A stretch of DNA of 64,000 bases from Oceanobacillus profundus (GCF_003515705.1 NZ_QWEH01000003.1:124001-188000); one strand, 5' to 3'; shown: positions 29,041 to 37,299, counted from the stretch's first letter. Translations and numbers: made by a program. The notes: generated by a model not told the origin, from the sequence alone.

Positions 29041-29895
29041 TTATCCAAACATTTTAGCGAAGGTATTTTTACCTGATTCTCCGTCGACTTTTATTTTCCT
29101 ATCACGCTGAAAGTCTCGCACTGCTTTTTCTGTACCTGGCCCAAACAACCCATCAAGTCCATTCGGGTTATATCCTAGTGCATACAGAGTTGCCTGTAAT
29201 ATCCATGTTATATTTCCTTTGGCATTTCTTCTGATGGTAACCGTAGCCGCTTCCGTTCTTGGACCCCACATGCCATCAACGGGTAATCCTGCATTATATT
29301 GCTCATTTAACTCGGTTTGATAGCCTTTTACCAACGCTCTTTTAGTCTGTGGTCCATACACACCATCTACCTTTAAAGCCGTATTATATCTTCTATTTAA
29401 AGTAGACTGGATTGTTCGAATTCGACTAGAACTATTTTTAATATCGGATGCACCAAACGATTTTAGATAAGTGGCAGGATTTAAACTGTCGTTTGCCCTA
29501 TCTGCTGTATAGCCATATGGTGGTGTACTTGGTGCCGTTTTTCTTACTTCATAGTGCAAGTGTGAACCTGTAGAATTCCCAGTATTACCTTGTCTGCCGA
29601 TAATGTGACCTTTATTGATGCGTTGCCCTCTTCTGACATTTACACTATCCAGGTGGGCGTATAACTGCCCTCTTCCATTTTTATCTTGAATAAACACTAC
29701 ATTTCCATATCCGCCAAAGCCTGACCCAGCTTTCCCCATTCCGGCAAATATAACGATGCCTGCAGTAAAAGCATTAATTGGTGCCCTGTGGTATTTAACA
29801 AGATCAATCCCTGCATGAAAGGTACCTCTTACCCCCGTGATAGGATGTGTTCGATATCCGTATGGTGAAGTTACTCGATATCCTTTAAATGGCAT
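29041..29895 (-). CDS. Endolysin-like M23 (LytM) peptidase with three peptidoglycan-binding repeats
   Basis: 284 residues from ATG 29895, with AAGGAGGG nine bases upstream. The N-terminal half is an M23 metallopeptidase domain with zinc ligands His27 and Asp31 (TFHAGIDLV) and His113 (GSHLHYEV), plus His80 (YAHLD). The C-terminal half holds three PG-binding-type repeats, each with DG-x-x-G-P-x-T (DGVYGPQT, DGMWGPRT, DGLFGPGT). No signal peptide or membrane segment is present, and the catalytic domain starts at residue 1, which is the architecture of phage endolysins rather than exported autolysins. No holin or phage gene is nearby. It has no counterpart at this spot in B. subtilis. Confidence 0.85.
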   Translation of the reverse strand: MPFKGYRVTSPYGYRTHPITGVRGTFHAGIDLVKYHRAPINAFTAGIVIFAGMGKAGSGFGGYGNVVFIQDKNGRGQLYAHLDSVNVRRGQRINKGHIIGRQGNTGNSTGSHLHYEVRKTAPSTPPYGYTADRANDSLNPATYLKSFGASDIKNSSSRIRTIQSTLNRRYNTALKVDGVYGPQTKRALVKGYQTELNEQYNAGLPVDGMWGPRTEAATVTIRRNAKGNITWILQATLYALGYNPNGLDGLFGPGTEKAVRDFQRDRKIKVDGESGKNTFAKMFG

Positions 29896-29931
29896 AAAAA
29901 CAACCCTCCTTCTTATTTTATGCAAAATAAA

Positions 29932-29951
29932 AAACACCCTCTTGGATGTTT
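29932..29951 (-). terminator. Terminator-like hairpin 40 bases ahead of the M23 gene
   Basis: On the minus strand AAACATCC and GGGTGTTT can form an 8-pair stem (one G-U) with a four-base loop, followed by TTTTTATTTTG. It lies between ylqH and the M23 start, with too little room for a promoter between it and the ribosome site. It either ends the ylqG-ylqH transcript or acts as an attenuator for the M23 gene. Confidence 0.5.
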
Positions 29952-29985
29952 GTAGGTAATTATTTTTATTTTCTGCTAAAGGTGA

Positions 29986-30023
29986 CTTCTACCTCGCCAA
30001 AATAAATACAGGCAAGATAGAAG
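29986..30023 (-). other. Imperfect hairpin in the M23 leader
   Basis: CTTCTATCTTGCC and GGCGAGGTAGAAG (minus strand) pair over 13 positions allowing G-U, with a 12-base loop. No U tract follows. Part of the leader between the candidate promoter at 30044-30070 and the terminator-like hairpin. Confidence 0.35.
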
Positions 30024-30043
30024 TTTTCTAACCCTTCAAGCTT

Positions 30044-30070
30044 CTCGTATTTGTTGATTTCAACGTTTCA
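30044..30070 (-). promoter_or_regulatory. Candidate ECF-type promoter upstream of the M23 gene
   Basis: TGAAAC (30070-30065), a 17-base spacer and CGAG (30047-30044) on the minus strand resemble extracytoplasmic-function sigma promoters (TGAAAC-N16/17-CGT). The spacing equals that of the candidate sigV promoter at 57890-57916. The -10 part is imperfect, so this is a weak call. Confidence 0.3.
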
Positions 30071-30120
30071 TACAAGTGCAATTAATCGAAGTTCTCCAGT
30101 TGAAGATTCTTTGGATCTTC

Positions 30121-30387
30121 CTATTTCAATTGCTTATCGGCACGATAAACAAATGCAAATACTTCAGCAACCGCCTGAAATAATTCCTCTGGTATTGTTT
30201 CATTAATATTTAGCTCTGCCAATAATTCAACGAGTGAAGAATCCTCTAATATCGGTACATTATTTTCTTTTGCTTTTTTTAAAATTTCTTCCGCAACTAG
30301 TCCTTTCCCAGTTGCAGTAACTTTAGGAGCAAAATCTTTTCCTTGATCATACCGGAGCGCTGCGGCCTTCTTTCGTCCCTCTGTCAT
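30121..30387 (-). CDS. ylqH: FlhB C-terminal-domain-like protein YlqH
   Basis: 88 residues aligned with the C-terminal cytoplasmic domain of FlhB: RKKAAALRYDQGKDFAPKVTATGKG and IPEELFQAVAEVFAFVYR, closely similar to the end of FlhB at 1075-2154. The membrane part and the NPTH autocleavage motif are absent (the region reads ATGKGLVAEEI). Such FlhB-like stand-alone proteins (YlqH/FlhX) are conserved in bacilli, but the role is not settled. It overlaps the preceding ylqG by four bases. Confidence 0.88.
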   Translation of the reverse strand: MTEGRKKAAALRYDQGKDFAPKVTATGKGLVAEEILKKAKENNVPILEDSSLVELLAELNINETIPEELFQAVAEVFAFVYRADKQLK

Positions 30388-32132
30388 ATTCGATAATCAA
30401 CTCCTTGATAGGATGAATATACTTTTTCTGTTGTTTCCTTAGCAGGACTTTTTAATTCTTGCAGCGCTTTAAAGTCCACGGATGTCAGCTTATAATCTAA
30501 AGCCTCCAATCCCTGTCTTAGTACAGGTATTAATTTCACTGTCTGACGCTTTAATTCTTGTATATCATTATAAATCGTAACGGTAACGGAGCGTTTCTGG
30601 ATATGCATATCAATAATCGTCTGCTTTAATCCATGTAAGTCCAAATAAAATAGAATACGACAGTAATCTGGGTTAACCTTCCCGTCTTCTGTTTTCCTAC
30701 TCTCAAATTCAAGCTCTAAATCATTGACTAGTCCAAGCTTCTCAGCTGGAATTTGCAGGGATGCTTGAATCACACTATCCGATTCGTTTATGGAATTAAG
30801 TTGCATGCCGTTAATAAAATGCAGCAACTGTCCGGCCTTTTCGTGCGCAGTACCGTCACTTTGCTGTACATACTGAAGCAACAGTGATTTTAAACTTTGT
30901 TGCTCAAGATTTTTTTGTGCAAGCTGATGTTCATAATTAAGTCCTGTATATGTGAGCACTTGCTGTAATTGCAGCATAAATTGCTCGTTCGGACCCTTTG
31001 ACAGGAAGAGTTTATCAAACTGAGCGGTTTTCAGCAGCGTATCTATCTCTTTATAGGTAATAGGACTACCCAGCGACACTATTAAATTCATCATACTATT
31101 TAATTGAACTGGATTGTTTGACAGTTCTCGTATAAATTTCGTTTGTTCAATCGGAAGAAGCGGAAGAATGTTTTGATTCAGTTGTTCTTTTAACTGAATG
31201 AATTCACGCTGTGCTAATACAGGTTGATTCAACGCATTTTTCCACGCTTGTAAGAATTGTTGTGAGTGATTCAATAATCCAGATTGGTTGGAATGTAGCT
31301 GTTCAAAAACTTCCACAATATCATTGGAGTGAAGAGAAAATGGCAGTCTTATATTATGTTGGTTCTCTTTTAATACTTGTCCAACTTGTTGCCACTCCGA
31401 GACCCATCCCTTGAAATCAACATCTTGATTCAGCATCCCTAGTCCTTTTACAACGTGAAATATTTGCTGCTTATTTTGTTCATTTAGTAGATTAAACTGT
31501 TTCGTTAAAGAAGCAGTTTCACTAATAGGCCTTGATATCAGTTGTTCCAGCTTTGTCCAAAGTTCTGTTTTATTGTTTGTTGACTTCATTTCTTCTAATA
31601 GCTCATTCATTTGACTCGAGAATTGACTTGAATTTTTTATCGATAATGCCTGAAAAACATCCCAGGTAATTGGAAACCTTCTTCCAATCATTTCTAACAA
31701 GATTTGCTTAGCCGCTGACCTATCCTTCGATTGTTCGAAGATATGCAACGCTTCTTTTAATTGCGATTGATCAAATGGTATATTTCCATGAATTAGAGCT
31801 TGTATAAAAGAACTGTTAGCCTTATTTGGTTTCACGTTTAGCTGATTCATTAATGGTGCTAAACTAGTTTTTGTTTGTTTTTTTATGTATTCACTAAGCA
31901 CTTTCAAATAAATCATTTCATCTGAGGTTTGCACTTGAAAATGATATGTATTACCAATTGAAAGAGCCGCCTCTAGCTTGGCAATCATGTTTTGTCCACC
32001 AAGCTGTATTTGCGCTTTATTTTCTGGAAATATTTTCAAAATTTTCCCTTGAACAATTTGTCCGGGTCTCAATCGCTGTTCAGTCTGTGTAACCTTAGCT
32101 AATTTTTCTCCAGTAAGCTTATAAATACTCAT
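30384..32132 (-). CDS. ylqG: FliK-like protein YlqG
   Basis: 582 residues, soluble and Gln/Leu rich. The N-terminal part has a small beta domain (LRPGQIVQGKILKIFPENKAQIQLGGQ). The C-terminal part contains LFYLDLHGLKQTIIDMHIQKRSVTVTIY, reminiscent of the FliK C-terminal core. In B. subtilis ylqG also lies between rnhB and ylqH. I identify it mainly by context; the FliK relation is suggested by the fold pattern and by its FlhB-like partner. No signal peptide. It begins 23 bases after the rnhB stop. Confidence 0.75.
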   Translation of the reverse strand: MSIYKLTGEKLAKVTQTEQRLRPGQIVQGKILKIFPENKAQIQLGGQNMIAKLEAALSIGNTYHFQVQTSDEMIYLKVLSEYIKKQTKTSLAPLMNQLNVKPNKANSSFIQALIHGNIPFDQSQLKEALHIFEQSKDRSAAKQILLEMIGRRFPITWDVFQALSIKNSSQFSSQMNELLEEMKSTNNKTELWTKLEQLISRPISETASLTKQFNLLNEQNKQQIFHVVKGLGMLNQDVDFKGWVSEWQQVGQVLKENQHNIRLPFSLHSNDIVEVFEQLHSNQSGLLNHSQQFLQAWKNALNQPVLAQREFIQLKEQLNQNILPLLPIEQTKFIRELSNNPVQLNSMMNLIVSLGSPITYKEIDTLLKTAQFDKLFLSKGPNEQFMLQLQQVLTYTGLNYEHQLAQKNLEQQSLKSLLLQYVQQSDGTAHEKAGQLLHFINGMQLNSINESDSVIQASLQIPAEKLGLVNDLELEFESRKTEDGKVNPDYCRILFYLDLHGLKQTIIDMHIQKRSVTVTIYNDIQELKRQTVKLIPVLRQGLEALDYKLTSVDFKALQELKSPAKETTEKVYSSYQGVDYRI

Positions 32133-32155
32133 TGGTGAACATCCCTTCCAACTCT

Positions 32156-32926
32156 TTAACTAATGCTATTTCTGACGGGTGCATAAGATCTACGATGATA
32201 TGGTGAAGCACCAATCTCACGAAGTTTTTCTAGATGATGCTTTGTGCCGTAACCCATATTAGACATAAAATTATAATCAGGGTATTCTTCGTGCATTTCT
32301 CTCATTAAATTATCTCGAGTTACTTTGGCAAGTATGCTCGCAGCTGCTATTGAAATGCTTTTGGCATCTCCTTTTATGAGCGACTCTGTAGAATAAGGTA
32401 AGTCCCTTAGCTCAACAGCATCTATCAGGACATGATCTGGACTCGGTTTCAACTGATTTATCGCCTGGCGCATCGCTAGCTTTGTCGCTTCAAAAATATT
32501 CATTTCATCAATTGTTCGATTATCAATGATTGCAACTCCGTAACTGACAGCTTGTTCTCTAATCTTTGTAAAAAAATAATCTCTTGTCGCTTGATTTAAC
32601 TGTTTTGAATCATTTAGGCCGTATAATGTAAAATCCACTGGTAATATGACTGCTGCTGCAACAACTGGTCCTGCTAAAGGTCCGCGCCCTGCCTCATCAA
32701 CCCCAGCAATGTATTGACACCCCTTTGAATGAGCAACTTGCTCATAATGGGACATCTCGACAAACTGATCTGCTAACTGTTTCTCTTTCGCTTTTTGCTT
32801 TTCATAGCTTTTCAGTAATTGCTGAACGCCCTTTCGTTCGTCTGCCTTCAATTCCTGAATCATTTCGTCTGTTACTTCGTTATTTTTAATTTGTTGTCTT
32901 ATAACAGTAATCGATTGCTTTTTCAC
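32156..32926 (-). CDS. rnhB: Ribonuclease HII (RnhB)
   Basis: 256 residues. The catalytic domain begins YIAGVDEAGRGPLAGPVVAAAV with the first Asp-Glu pair; the third Asp is in DHVLIDAVELRDLP and the last in SILAKVTRDNLMRE. It removes ribonucleotides from DNA. The N-terminal 70-residue extension is the Bacillus-type substrate-binding region. It lies downstream of rbgA, the B. subtilis order ylqF-rnhB-ylqG-ylqH. Confidence 0.97.
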   Translation of the reverse strand: MKKQSITVIRQQIKNNEVTDEMIQELKADERKGVQQLLKSYEKQKAKEKQLADQFVEMSHYEQVAHSKGCQYIAGVDEAGRGPLAGPVVAAAVILPVDFTLYGLNDSKQLNQATRDYFFTKIREQAVSYGVAIIDNRTIDEMNIFEATKLAMRQAINQLKPSPDHVLIDAVELRDLPYSTESLIKGDAKSISIAAASILAKVTRDNLMREMHEEYPDYNFMSNMGYGTKHHLEKLREIGASPYHRRSYAPVRNSIS

Positions 32927-33043
32927 CTTATCACCATACTCTCTTTTATATCGGCTTATCTTCTTATTTGATTTAGGGTTAGTACCTTACATTTACCTAT
33001 TATTTCGGCTAAATGCATTTGCTCACGCTTTTGTACAAAAAAT

Positions 33044-33072
33044 AGGACACACATCTCCTGAGATGTATGCCT
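33044..33072 (-). terminator. Terminator downstream of rbgA
   Basis: On the minus strand AGGCATACATCTC pairs with GAGATGTGTGTCCT (allowing one mismatch), with a short loop, followed by ATTTTTTGTAC. It begins at the rbgA stop codon, separating rbgA from rnhB. Confidence 0.8.
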
Positions 33073-33923
33073 TATGCTTCTTGCGGTGCTTCTAATGTGA
33101 TATTCCCTAATCTCCCTGTACGAAGATCCCGTAACACAATTTCAGCAACTTTATCAAAGTTGATATCTCCACCACTTAGCAGTGCTCCGCGTTGCTTTCC
33201 GATTGCATTAAATATCTCTAACATATCATTCATATTTCTGTCAATTTCATACCTATCTTCAAGCTGAACTGGGTAATGTACTTGCATATAGTTAATAACA
33301 AATGCAGTAATATCTTGTAACGAAAGCAACTGATCTTTAATTGTTCCAATTGCAGCTAATCGGTAGCCAACTGCTTCTTCCTCGAATTTTGGCCAAAGGA
33401 TACCAGGTGTATCAAGTAATTCAAAGTCCTTTTTTACTTTAATCCATAACTGTTGCTTTGTAATTCCTGGCCGATCTCCAGTTTTAGCAATCTTTTTATT
33501 CGCTAGCCGATTAATAAGTGTTGATTTACCAACATTTGGTATTCCAACAATCATCGCTCTTGCAGCTCTTGGTTTAATTCCCTTTTTCAAAAGCTTATCC
33601 ATTTTTGATTGGCCAAGTTCTTTCGCCATCTGAATAACATTTTTAATATCTGCCTTATTATTTACATCAACCGCGATTGCAGGAATTTTCTTCTCTCTCA
33701 AGTGTGCTATCCACTTTTCCGTTTGTCTGGCGTCAGCTAAATCCTTCTTCATCAAAACAACCATTTTTGATTTTTGTTGTAACACTTGCTGGAGCATTGG
33801 ATTCTGTGAGGAAAGCGGGGCCCTCGCATCAACTAATTCCATTACGAAGTCTACAAGTTTCAGCTTTTCTTCTACTTCTCTTCTCGCTTTTGCCATATGC
33901 CCTGGAAACCATTGTATGGTCAT
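33072..33923 (-). CDS. rbgA: Ribosome biogenesis GTPase RbgA (YlqF)
   Basis: 283 residues, a circularly permuted GTPase that matures the 50S subunit (B. subtilis RbgA has 282). It opens MTIQWFPGHMAKARREV. G1 is GIPNVGKSTLINRLA, G2/switch follows in GDRPGITKQQ, and G3 is LLDTPGILWPKF. The G4 position, NKxD in the family (LLNKADKAD in B. subtilis), here reads VLMKKDLAD, so the Asn is replaced by Met. AAGGAGGAATAAAATT precedes the ATG. It starts four bases beyond the lepB stop. Confidence 0.95.
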   Translation of the reverse strand: MTIQWFPGHMAKARREVEEKLKLVDFVMELVDARAPLSSQNPMLQQVLQQKSKMVVLMKKDLADARQTEKWIAHLREKKIPAIAVDVNNKADIKNVIQMAKELGQSKMDKLLKKGIKPRAARAMIVGIPNVGKSTLINRLANKKIAKTGDRPGITKQQLWIKVKKDFELLDTPGILWPKFEEEAVGYRLAAIGTIKDQLLSLQDITAFVINYMQVHYPVQLEDRYEIDRNMNDMLEIFNAIGKQRGALLSGGDINFDKVAEIVLRDLRTGRLGNITLEAPQEA

Positions 33924-33927
33924 AATT

Positions 33928-34497
33928 TTATTCCTCCTTTCCAATTAATTGCATTCGATCGAATGGCCAATAAATTAAACTGGTCTTCCCAATAATTTCA
34001 TCCATCGGTATGACACCCAGCATTCTGCTATCTGTTGAATTACCTCGATTGTCACCTAAAACAAATACATGTCCATCTGGAACTACCTCAAATCCTCCAG
34101 GAAGCTCTTCTAATGTAAAATCGTTTGTCAGCATTTGATAAGGCTTCATTTGATCCTTTTGTTCATCTAGAAAAGGCTCTTCTACTGGCTCTCCATCGAT
34201 ATAGAGCACATTATCCTCTACCGCCACATGTTCACCTGGCAGGCCAATTATTCGTTTAATAAAATCCTTTTGAGCTGAAGCGTGAAAAACAACAATATCA
34301 AATCGTTCTGGGTCTTGGATTAGGTAAGAAAATTTATTAACGATCATTTGATCTCGGTCATGCAGTGTCGGCAGCATGGAAGGTCCGTCAACTACAATCG
34401 GAGCAAATAGAAAGGCGCGGACGATAAACGCCAAACCAAACGCTAGTAATAGCGCTTTTATCCAATCTAACCATTCGTTTTTCTTTTTTTTCGCCAT
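33928..34497 (-). CDS. lepB: Type I signal peptidase (SipT/LepB type)
   Basis: 189 residues: a single N-terminal membrane helix (about 12-31), the catalytic Ser in VDGPSMLPTL, the catalytic Lys in QKDFIKRIIGLPGE, and the box near the end GHVFVLGDNRGNSTDSRMLG. It cleaves signal peptides outside the membrane. Single-helix architecture is typical for Bacillus Sip proteins. GGAGGGGAATAT lies ahead of the ATG. A B. subtilis counterpart is not at this location between rplS and rbgA. Confidence 0.96.
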   Translation of the reverse strand: MAKKKKNEWLDWIKALLLAFGLAFIVRAFLFAPIVVDGPSMLPTLHDRDQMIVNKFSYLIQDPERFDIVVFHASAQKDFIKRIIGLPGEHVAVEDNVLYIDGEPVEEPFLDEQKDQMKPYQMLTNDFTLEELPGGFEVVPDGHVFVLGDNRGNSTDSRMLGVIPMDEIIGKTSLIYWPFDRMQLIGKEE

Positions 34498-34534
34498 ATA
34501 TTCCCCTCCGACCGATTCTATATGTATTTACTCT

Positions 34535-34564
34535 ATTTTAAGCTAGCATGACGTATTCATACAA
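34535..34564 (-). promoter_or_regulatory. Candidate sigma-A promoter of lepB
   Basis: TTGTAT (34564-34559) and TAAAAT (34540-34535) with an 18-base spacer, reading toward lepB and lying just after the rplS terminator. Confidence 0.55.
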
Positions 34565-34574
34565 GCTAAATAGC

Positions 34575-34609
34575 AAAAAGGAGCTTGCGCACATTTGCCA
34601 AGCTCCTTT
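34575..34609 (-). terminator. Terminator downstream of rplS
   Basis: AAAGGAGCTTG (34577-34587) pairs perfectly with CAAGCTCCTTT (34599-34609), with an 11-base loop. The A run on the plus strand becomes the U tract on the transcript. Confidence 0.88.
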
Positions 34610-34641
34610 CCAATAACGTTTTTCGGGACAGCTCATGTCGA

Positions 34642-34986
34642 TTAGCGACGTTCTTTAATACGAGCTGCTTTTCCACGTAGATTACGAAGATAGTATAGTT
34701 TCGCACGACGTACAATACCGCGACGAGTAACTTCGATCTTATCAACTCTAGGTGAATGTAATGGGAAAGTACGTTCAACACCTACACCATAAGAAATTTT
34801 TCTTACTGTAAATGATTCACTAATTCCACCATTTTGACGTTTGATTACAACACCTTCGAACACCTGAATACGTTCGCGAGTCCCCTCAACTACTTTTGCG
34901 TGAACTTTTACCGTATCACCAGGACGAAAATCAGGATGATCCGTACGAAGTTGATCTTTTGTGATATCTGCAATAAGTTGTTGCAT
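34642..34986 (-). CDS. rplS: Ribosomal protein L19
   Basis: 114 residues, the standard length. It contains [29 protein letters not shown] and the C-terminal [22 protein letters not shown], which are diagnostic for bL19. GGAAGGAGTGAAGGATA lies ahead of the ATG. It has its own promoter after trmD and a strong terminator behind it. Confidence 0.98.
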   Translation of the reverse strand: MQQLIADITKDQLRTDHPDFRPGDTVKVHAKVVEGTRERIQVFEGVVIKRQNGGISESFTVRKISYGVGVERTFPLHSPRVDKIEVTRRGIVRRAKLYYLRNLRGKAARIKERR

Positions 34987-35110
34987 TATCCTTCACTCCT
35001 TCCAAACCAATGCTCATTATTCATTTTGTAATAAGCGGAACATCGTTTATATGTACCTAAGCGCACTTAAGCACAATAATAAATATACCATATTGAAAAT
35101 GATAGTTCAA
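34987..35110 (-). promoter_or_regulatory. Promoter and leader of rplS (possible L19 leader)
   Basis: TTGAAC (35110-35105) and TATATT (35087-35082) with a 17-base spacer form a good sigma-A promoter. The transcript would have a leader of about 90 bases with small dyads (for example TTATTACAAAATGAATAA, and GTGCTTAAGTGCGCTTAGG). An autoregulatory L19 leader is known from B. subtilis at this place; I cannot verify the fold by eye. Confidence 0.6.
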
Positions 35111-35148
35111 CACCCTTTTTAGACAATTGCAAGGTTTTTTAGCAATGC

Positions 35149-35889
35149 TTATTTCTCTTCGTTTGCTCTAAGCTTATCTATTACCTTCTGCTCCGTCTCA
35201 TTTAAAACATAATGCTCAAGTAAATCACGACGGCGCTTATAGGTTCGTTTTAATGCTTCTTCTTTTCGCCAGTCTCTTATTCTCCCGTGGTCTCCTGATA
35301 GCAATACGTCTGGAACTTTCATACCACGGAAATCAGCTGGCCTCGTGAAGTGAGGATGCTCCAATAACCCCGTAGAAAAAGAATCCTCTGGAGCTGATTC
35401 TTGATTCCCAAGTACATCAGGCAGTAAACGAACGACACTATCTACAACGACCATTGATCCAAGCTCTCCACCAGTAAGGACATAATCACCAATTGAGATT
35501 TCATCGGTAACAAGATTTTCTCGAATTCGCTCATCGTATCCTTCATAATGACCACAAATAAAAATAAGATGTTCCTCTTCAGCCAGCTCTTCTGCTTTTC
35601 TTTGCGTGAACGATTCACCCTGCGGGCACATGAGAATCACACGAGGTTTTGTCTGCCTCTCTTTTTTCACAGCGGCTACGGCATCGAATACAGGCTGCGG
35701 GGTTAATACCATTCCTGCTCCACCGCCATACGGATAGTCATCTACCTTTAAATGCTTATTCACGGTATAATCTCGGAAATTAACAAGGTTATAGCTAAAC
35801 TTTTCTTTTTCAGCGGCTTTCTTTAATATTGATGATTGAAAAACGCCGGTAAACATTTCTGGAAAAAGGGTCAAAATATCAATATGCAT
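35149..35889 (-). CDS. trmD: tRNA (guanine-N1)-methyltransferase TrmD
   Basis: 246 residues. The start [25 protein letters not shown] and knot motifs [15 protein letters not shown] and [17 protein letters not shown] are diagnostic of this trefoil-knot SPOUT enzyme, which makes m1G37 in tRNAs. The start overlaps the rimM stop by one base (TAATG). Length matches the family. Confidence 0.98.
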   Translation of the reverse strand: MHIDILTLFPEMFTGVFQSSILKKAAEKEKFSYNLVNFRDYTVNKHLKVDDYPYGGGAGMVLTPQPVFDAVAAVKKERQTKPRVILMCPQGESFTQRKAEELAEEEHLIFICGHYEGYDERIRENLVTDEISIGDYVLTGGELGSMVVVDSVVRLLPDVLGNQESAPEDSFSTGLLEHPHFTRPADFRGMKVPDVLLSGDHGRIRDWRKEEALKRTYKRRRDLLEHYVLNETEQKVIDKLRANEEK

Positions 35890-36401
35890 TAGTCAAGCAG
35901 TCCTTCCATTAGTTCAACCACAATTTTCTTATTTGCTACATCTACTTCTGTTACAACGTCATCAATATATGGGATGAGAATATCCTTACCAGCTTGCTGC
36001 TTTACCACCCATACATCATTTGCACCAGGAGATAATATCTCTTTAATTTTTCCTATATTTTCTCCAGCAGTAGTAAAAACCTCACAACCAATGATTTCGT
36101 GATAATAATACTCATCTTGCTGTAGTTCGGTTAATTGCGCTTCACTAATTTTTAATTTACAGCCTTTGAATGTTTCCACATCATTAATATTCGTGTAGCC
36201 TTCGAATTGCAAAAGATCAAAACCCTTATGCATCCGATGGGCAGTAATTTCAAGTTCGATGGACTGCTCGTCCTTTACAACAAAAAGCTTTTCACCCGGA
36301 GCAAAGCGTTCTTCAAAATCACTAATACGCAATACTTTTACTTCACCTCGGATACCATGAGTATTGACTATTTTTCCTACATTAAACATACGTTCGTTCA
36401 T
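35889..36401 (-). CDS. rimM: 16S rRNA processing protein RimM
   Basis: 170 residues, opening [19 protein letters not shown] with the conserved GxxGxxGEV motif, and a C-terminal PRC-barrel domain with [26 protein letters not shown]. It binds S19 and assists 30S head maturation. Part of khpA-ylqD-rimM-trmD. The ATG follows GGTGAGAAG. Confidence 0.96.
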   Translation of the reverse strand: MNERMFNVGKIVNTHGIRGEVKVLRISDFEERFAPGEKLFVVKDEQSIELEITAHRMHKGFDLLQFEGYTNINDVETFKGCKLKISEAQLTELQQDEYYYHEIIGCEVFTTAGENIGKIKEILSPGANDVWVVKQQAGKDILIPYIDDVVTEVDVANKKIVVELMEGLLD

Positions 36402-36420
36402 CTTCTCACCTACTCATTAT

Positions 36421-36810
36421 TCATTCATTAATTCGGACAACAATATCATCTTTAATGACGATTATTTGTTCTTCCATAATCTCGTTCCAGTTAGAACCAA
36501 CATTTACTTCAACAAGAGCTTCAACTTCTTTTTCAATAATCTCACTTCCAAGCTCCAGCGTTTCCAATTGACTTATTTTAAAATCGAGCAGTTTAATCTT
36601 TTCTTTACGATTATTTATTTCTTGCTGGAAACGTTGTTCAATTTCTTGCTTTGCACTACCAGCTTTATTCTGCAATTTTCTTTTTTCAAAAAGGAGCTGT
36701 TGACACTCTTGTTCAAGCCGCAATTTATGATCATGGAAATTGCGATAAATCTTTTCTTTACTTTTCTCTGTGACAACTTGCTTAATCACTACTTTTTTAA
36801 TGATATTCAC
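36421..36810 (-). CDS. ylqD: YlqD family protein
   Basis: 129 residues starting with GTG 36810, preceded by GAGGA six to seven bases upstream. The sequence is a short beta start (KKVVIKQVVTEKSK), a long charged coiled coil (about 20-85), then a beta C-terminal part (EALVEVNVGSNWNEIMEEQIIVIKDDIVVRINE; core GSNWNEIM), as in B. subtilis YlqD. The position between khpA and rimM is conserved. Function unknown; no membrane segment. Confidence 0.9.
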   Translation of the reverse strand: MNIIKKVVIKQVVTEKSKEKIYRNFHDHKLRLEQECQQLLFEKRKLQNKAGSAKQEIEQRFQQEINNRKEKIKLLDFKISQLETLELGSEIIEKEVEALVEVNVGSNWNEIMEEQIIVIKDDIVVRINE

Positions 36811-37021
36811 TGGATTTCCTCGCTCCCGTTATAAAAATGAAACTTCGATCAGTTTTGTGCCCCTCCCACAACTTTACATTTTATTTTTCTCATGCTTAAA
36901 GGTGGTGGGGATTACTGCCGTTAATGGGGGTGAAAAGTTAGTATTCACCGAGTCTTTAACAGATTCATTAGTTGCATTTATAGAGTCAAGAACTATCTGC
37001 CAAACAATCATTTCAAGATGT

Positions 37022-37066
37022 GTAAAAGGGAAAGAAGAACCCTTTGGAGGTCCGCTTTCCCTTTAC
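37022..37066 (-). terminator. Hairpin/possible terminator downstream of khpA
   Basis: GTAAAGGGAAAG and CTTTCCCTTTTAC (minus strand) pair, with a second inner ACCTCC/GGGTT pairing possible. The stem includes the khpA stop codon. The trailing U tract is only four bases inside the arm, so termination is likely partial. A 250-base gap without a convincing gene follows before ylqD. Confidence 0.5.
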
Positions 37067-37290
37067 ATAATGTCCAAATAAATACGTTTATTACCATCCG
37101 TTTTTGCTGCATAGACAACTGTACGAATTGCCTTTGCAATACGTCCATTTTTTCCAATTACCTTTCCGACATCTTCCTGATGAACAGTAAGATGATATAC
37201 AATTTTTGTATCTTCTTCTGTCTCCTTAACAACGATATCTTCCGGGTGATCAACCAATGGGGTAACAATCGATTCTATTAGGGCCTTCAT
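37063..37290 (-). CDS. khpA: KH-domain RNA-binding protein KhpA (YlqC)
   Basis: 75 residues forming a single KH domain with the GXXG loop GKNG in VGKVIGKNGRIAKAIRTVV. KhpA pairs with KhpB/Jag and affects cell elongation and RNA metabolism in Firmicutes. It lies nine bases beyond rpsP, the conserved rpsP-khpA-ylqD-rimM order. Confidence 0.96.
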   Translation of the reverse strand: MKALIESIVTPLVDHPEDIVVKETEEDTKIVYHLTVHQEDVGKVIGKNGRIAKAIRTVVYAAKTDGNKRIYLDIM

Positions 37291-37299
37291 GATATCACA

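Noticed and set aside
36770-37081. 103-codon plus-strand frame across the ylqD start and the khpA gap
   Set aside because: It runs antisense to ylqD and khpA ends, has no ribosome site and no recognisable pattern.
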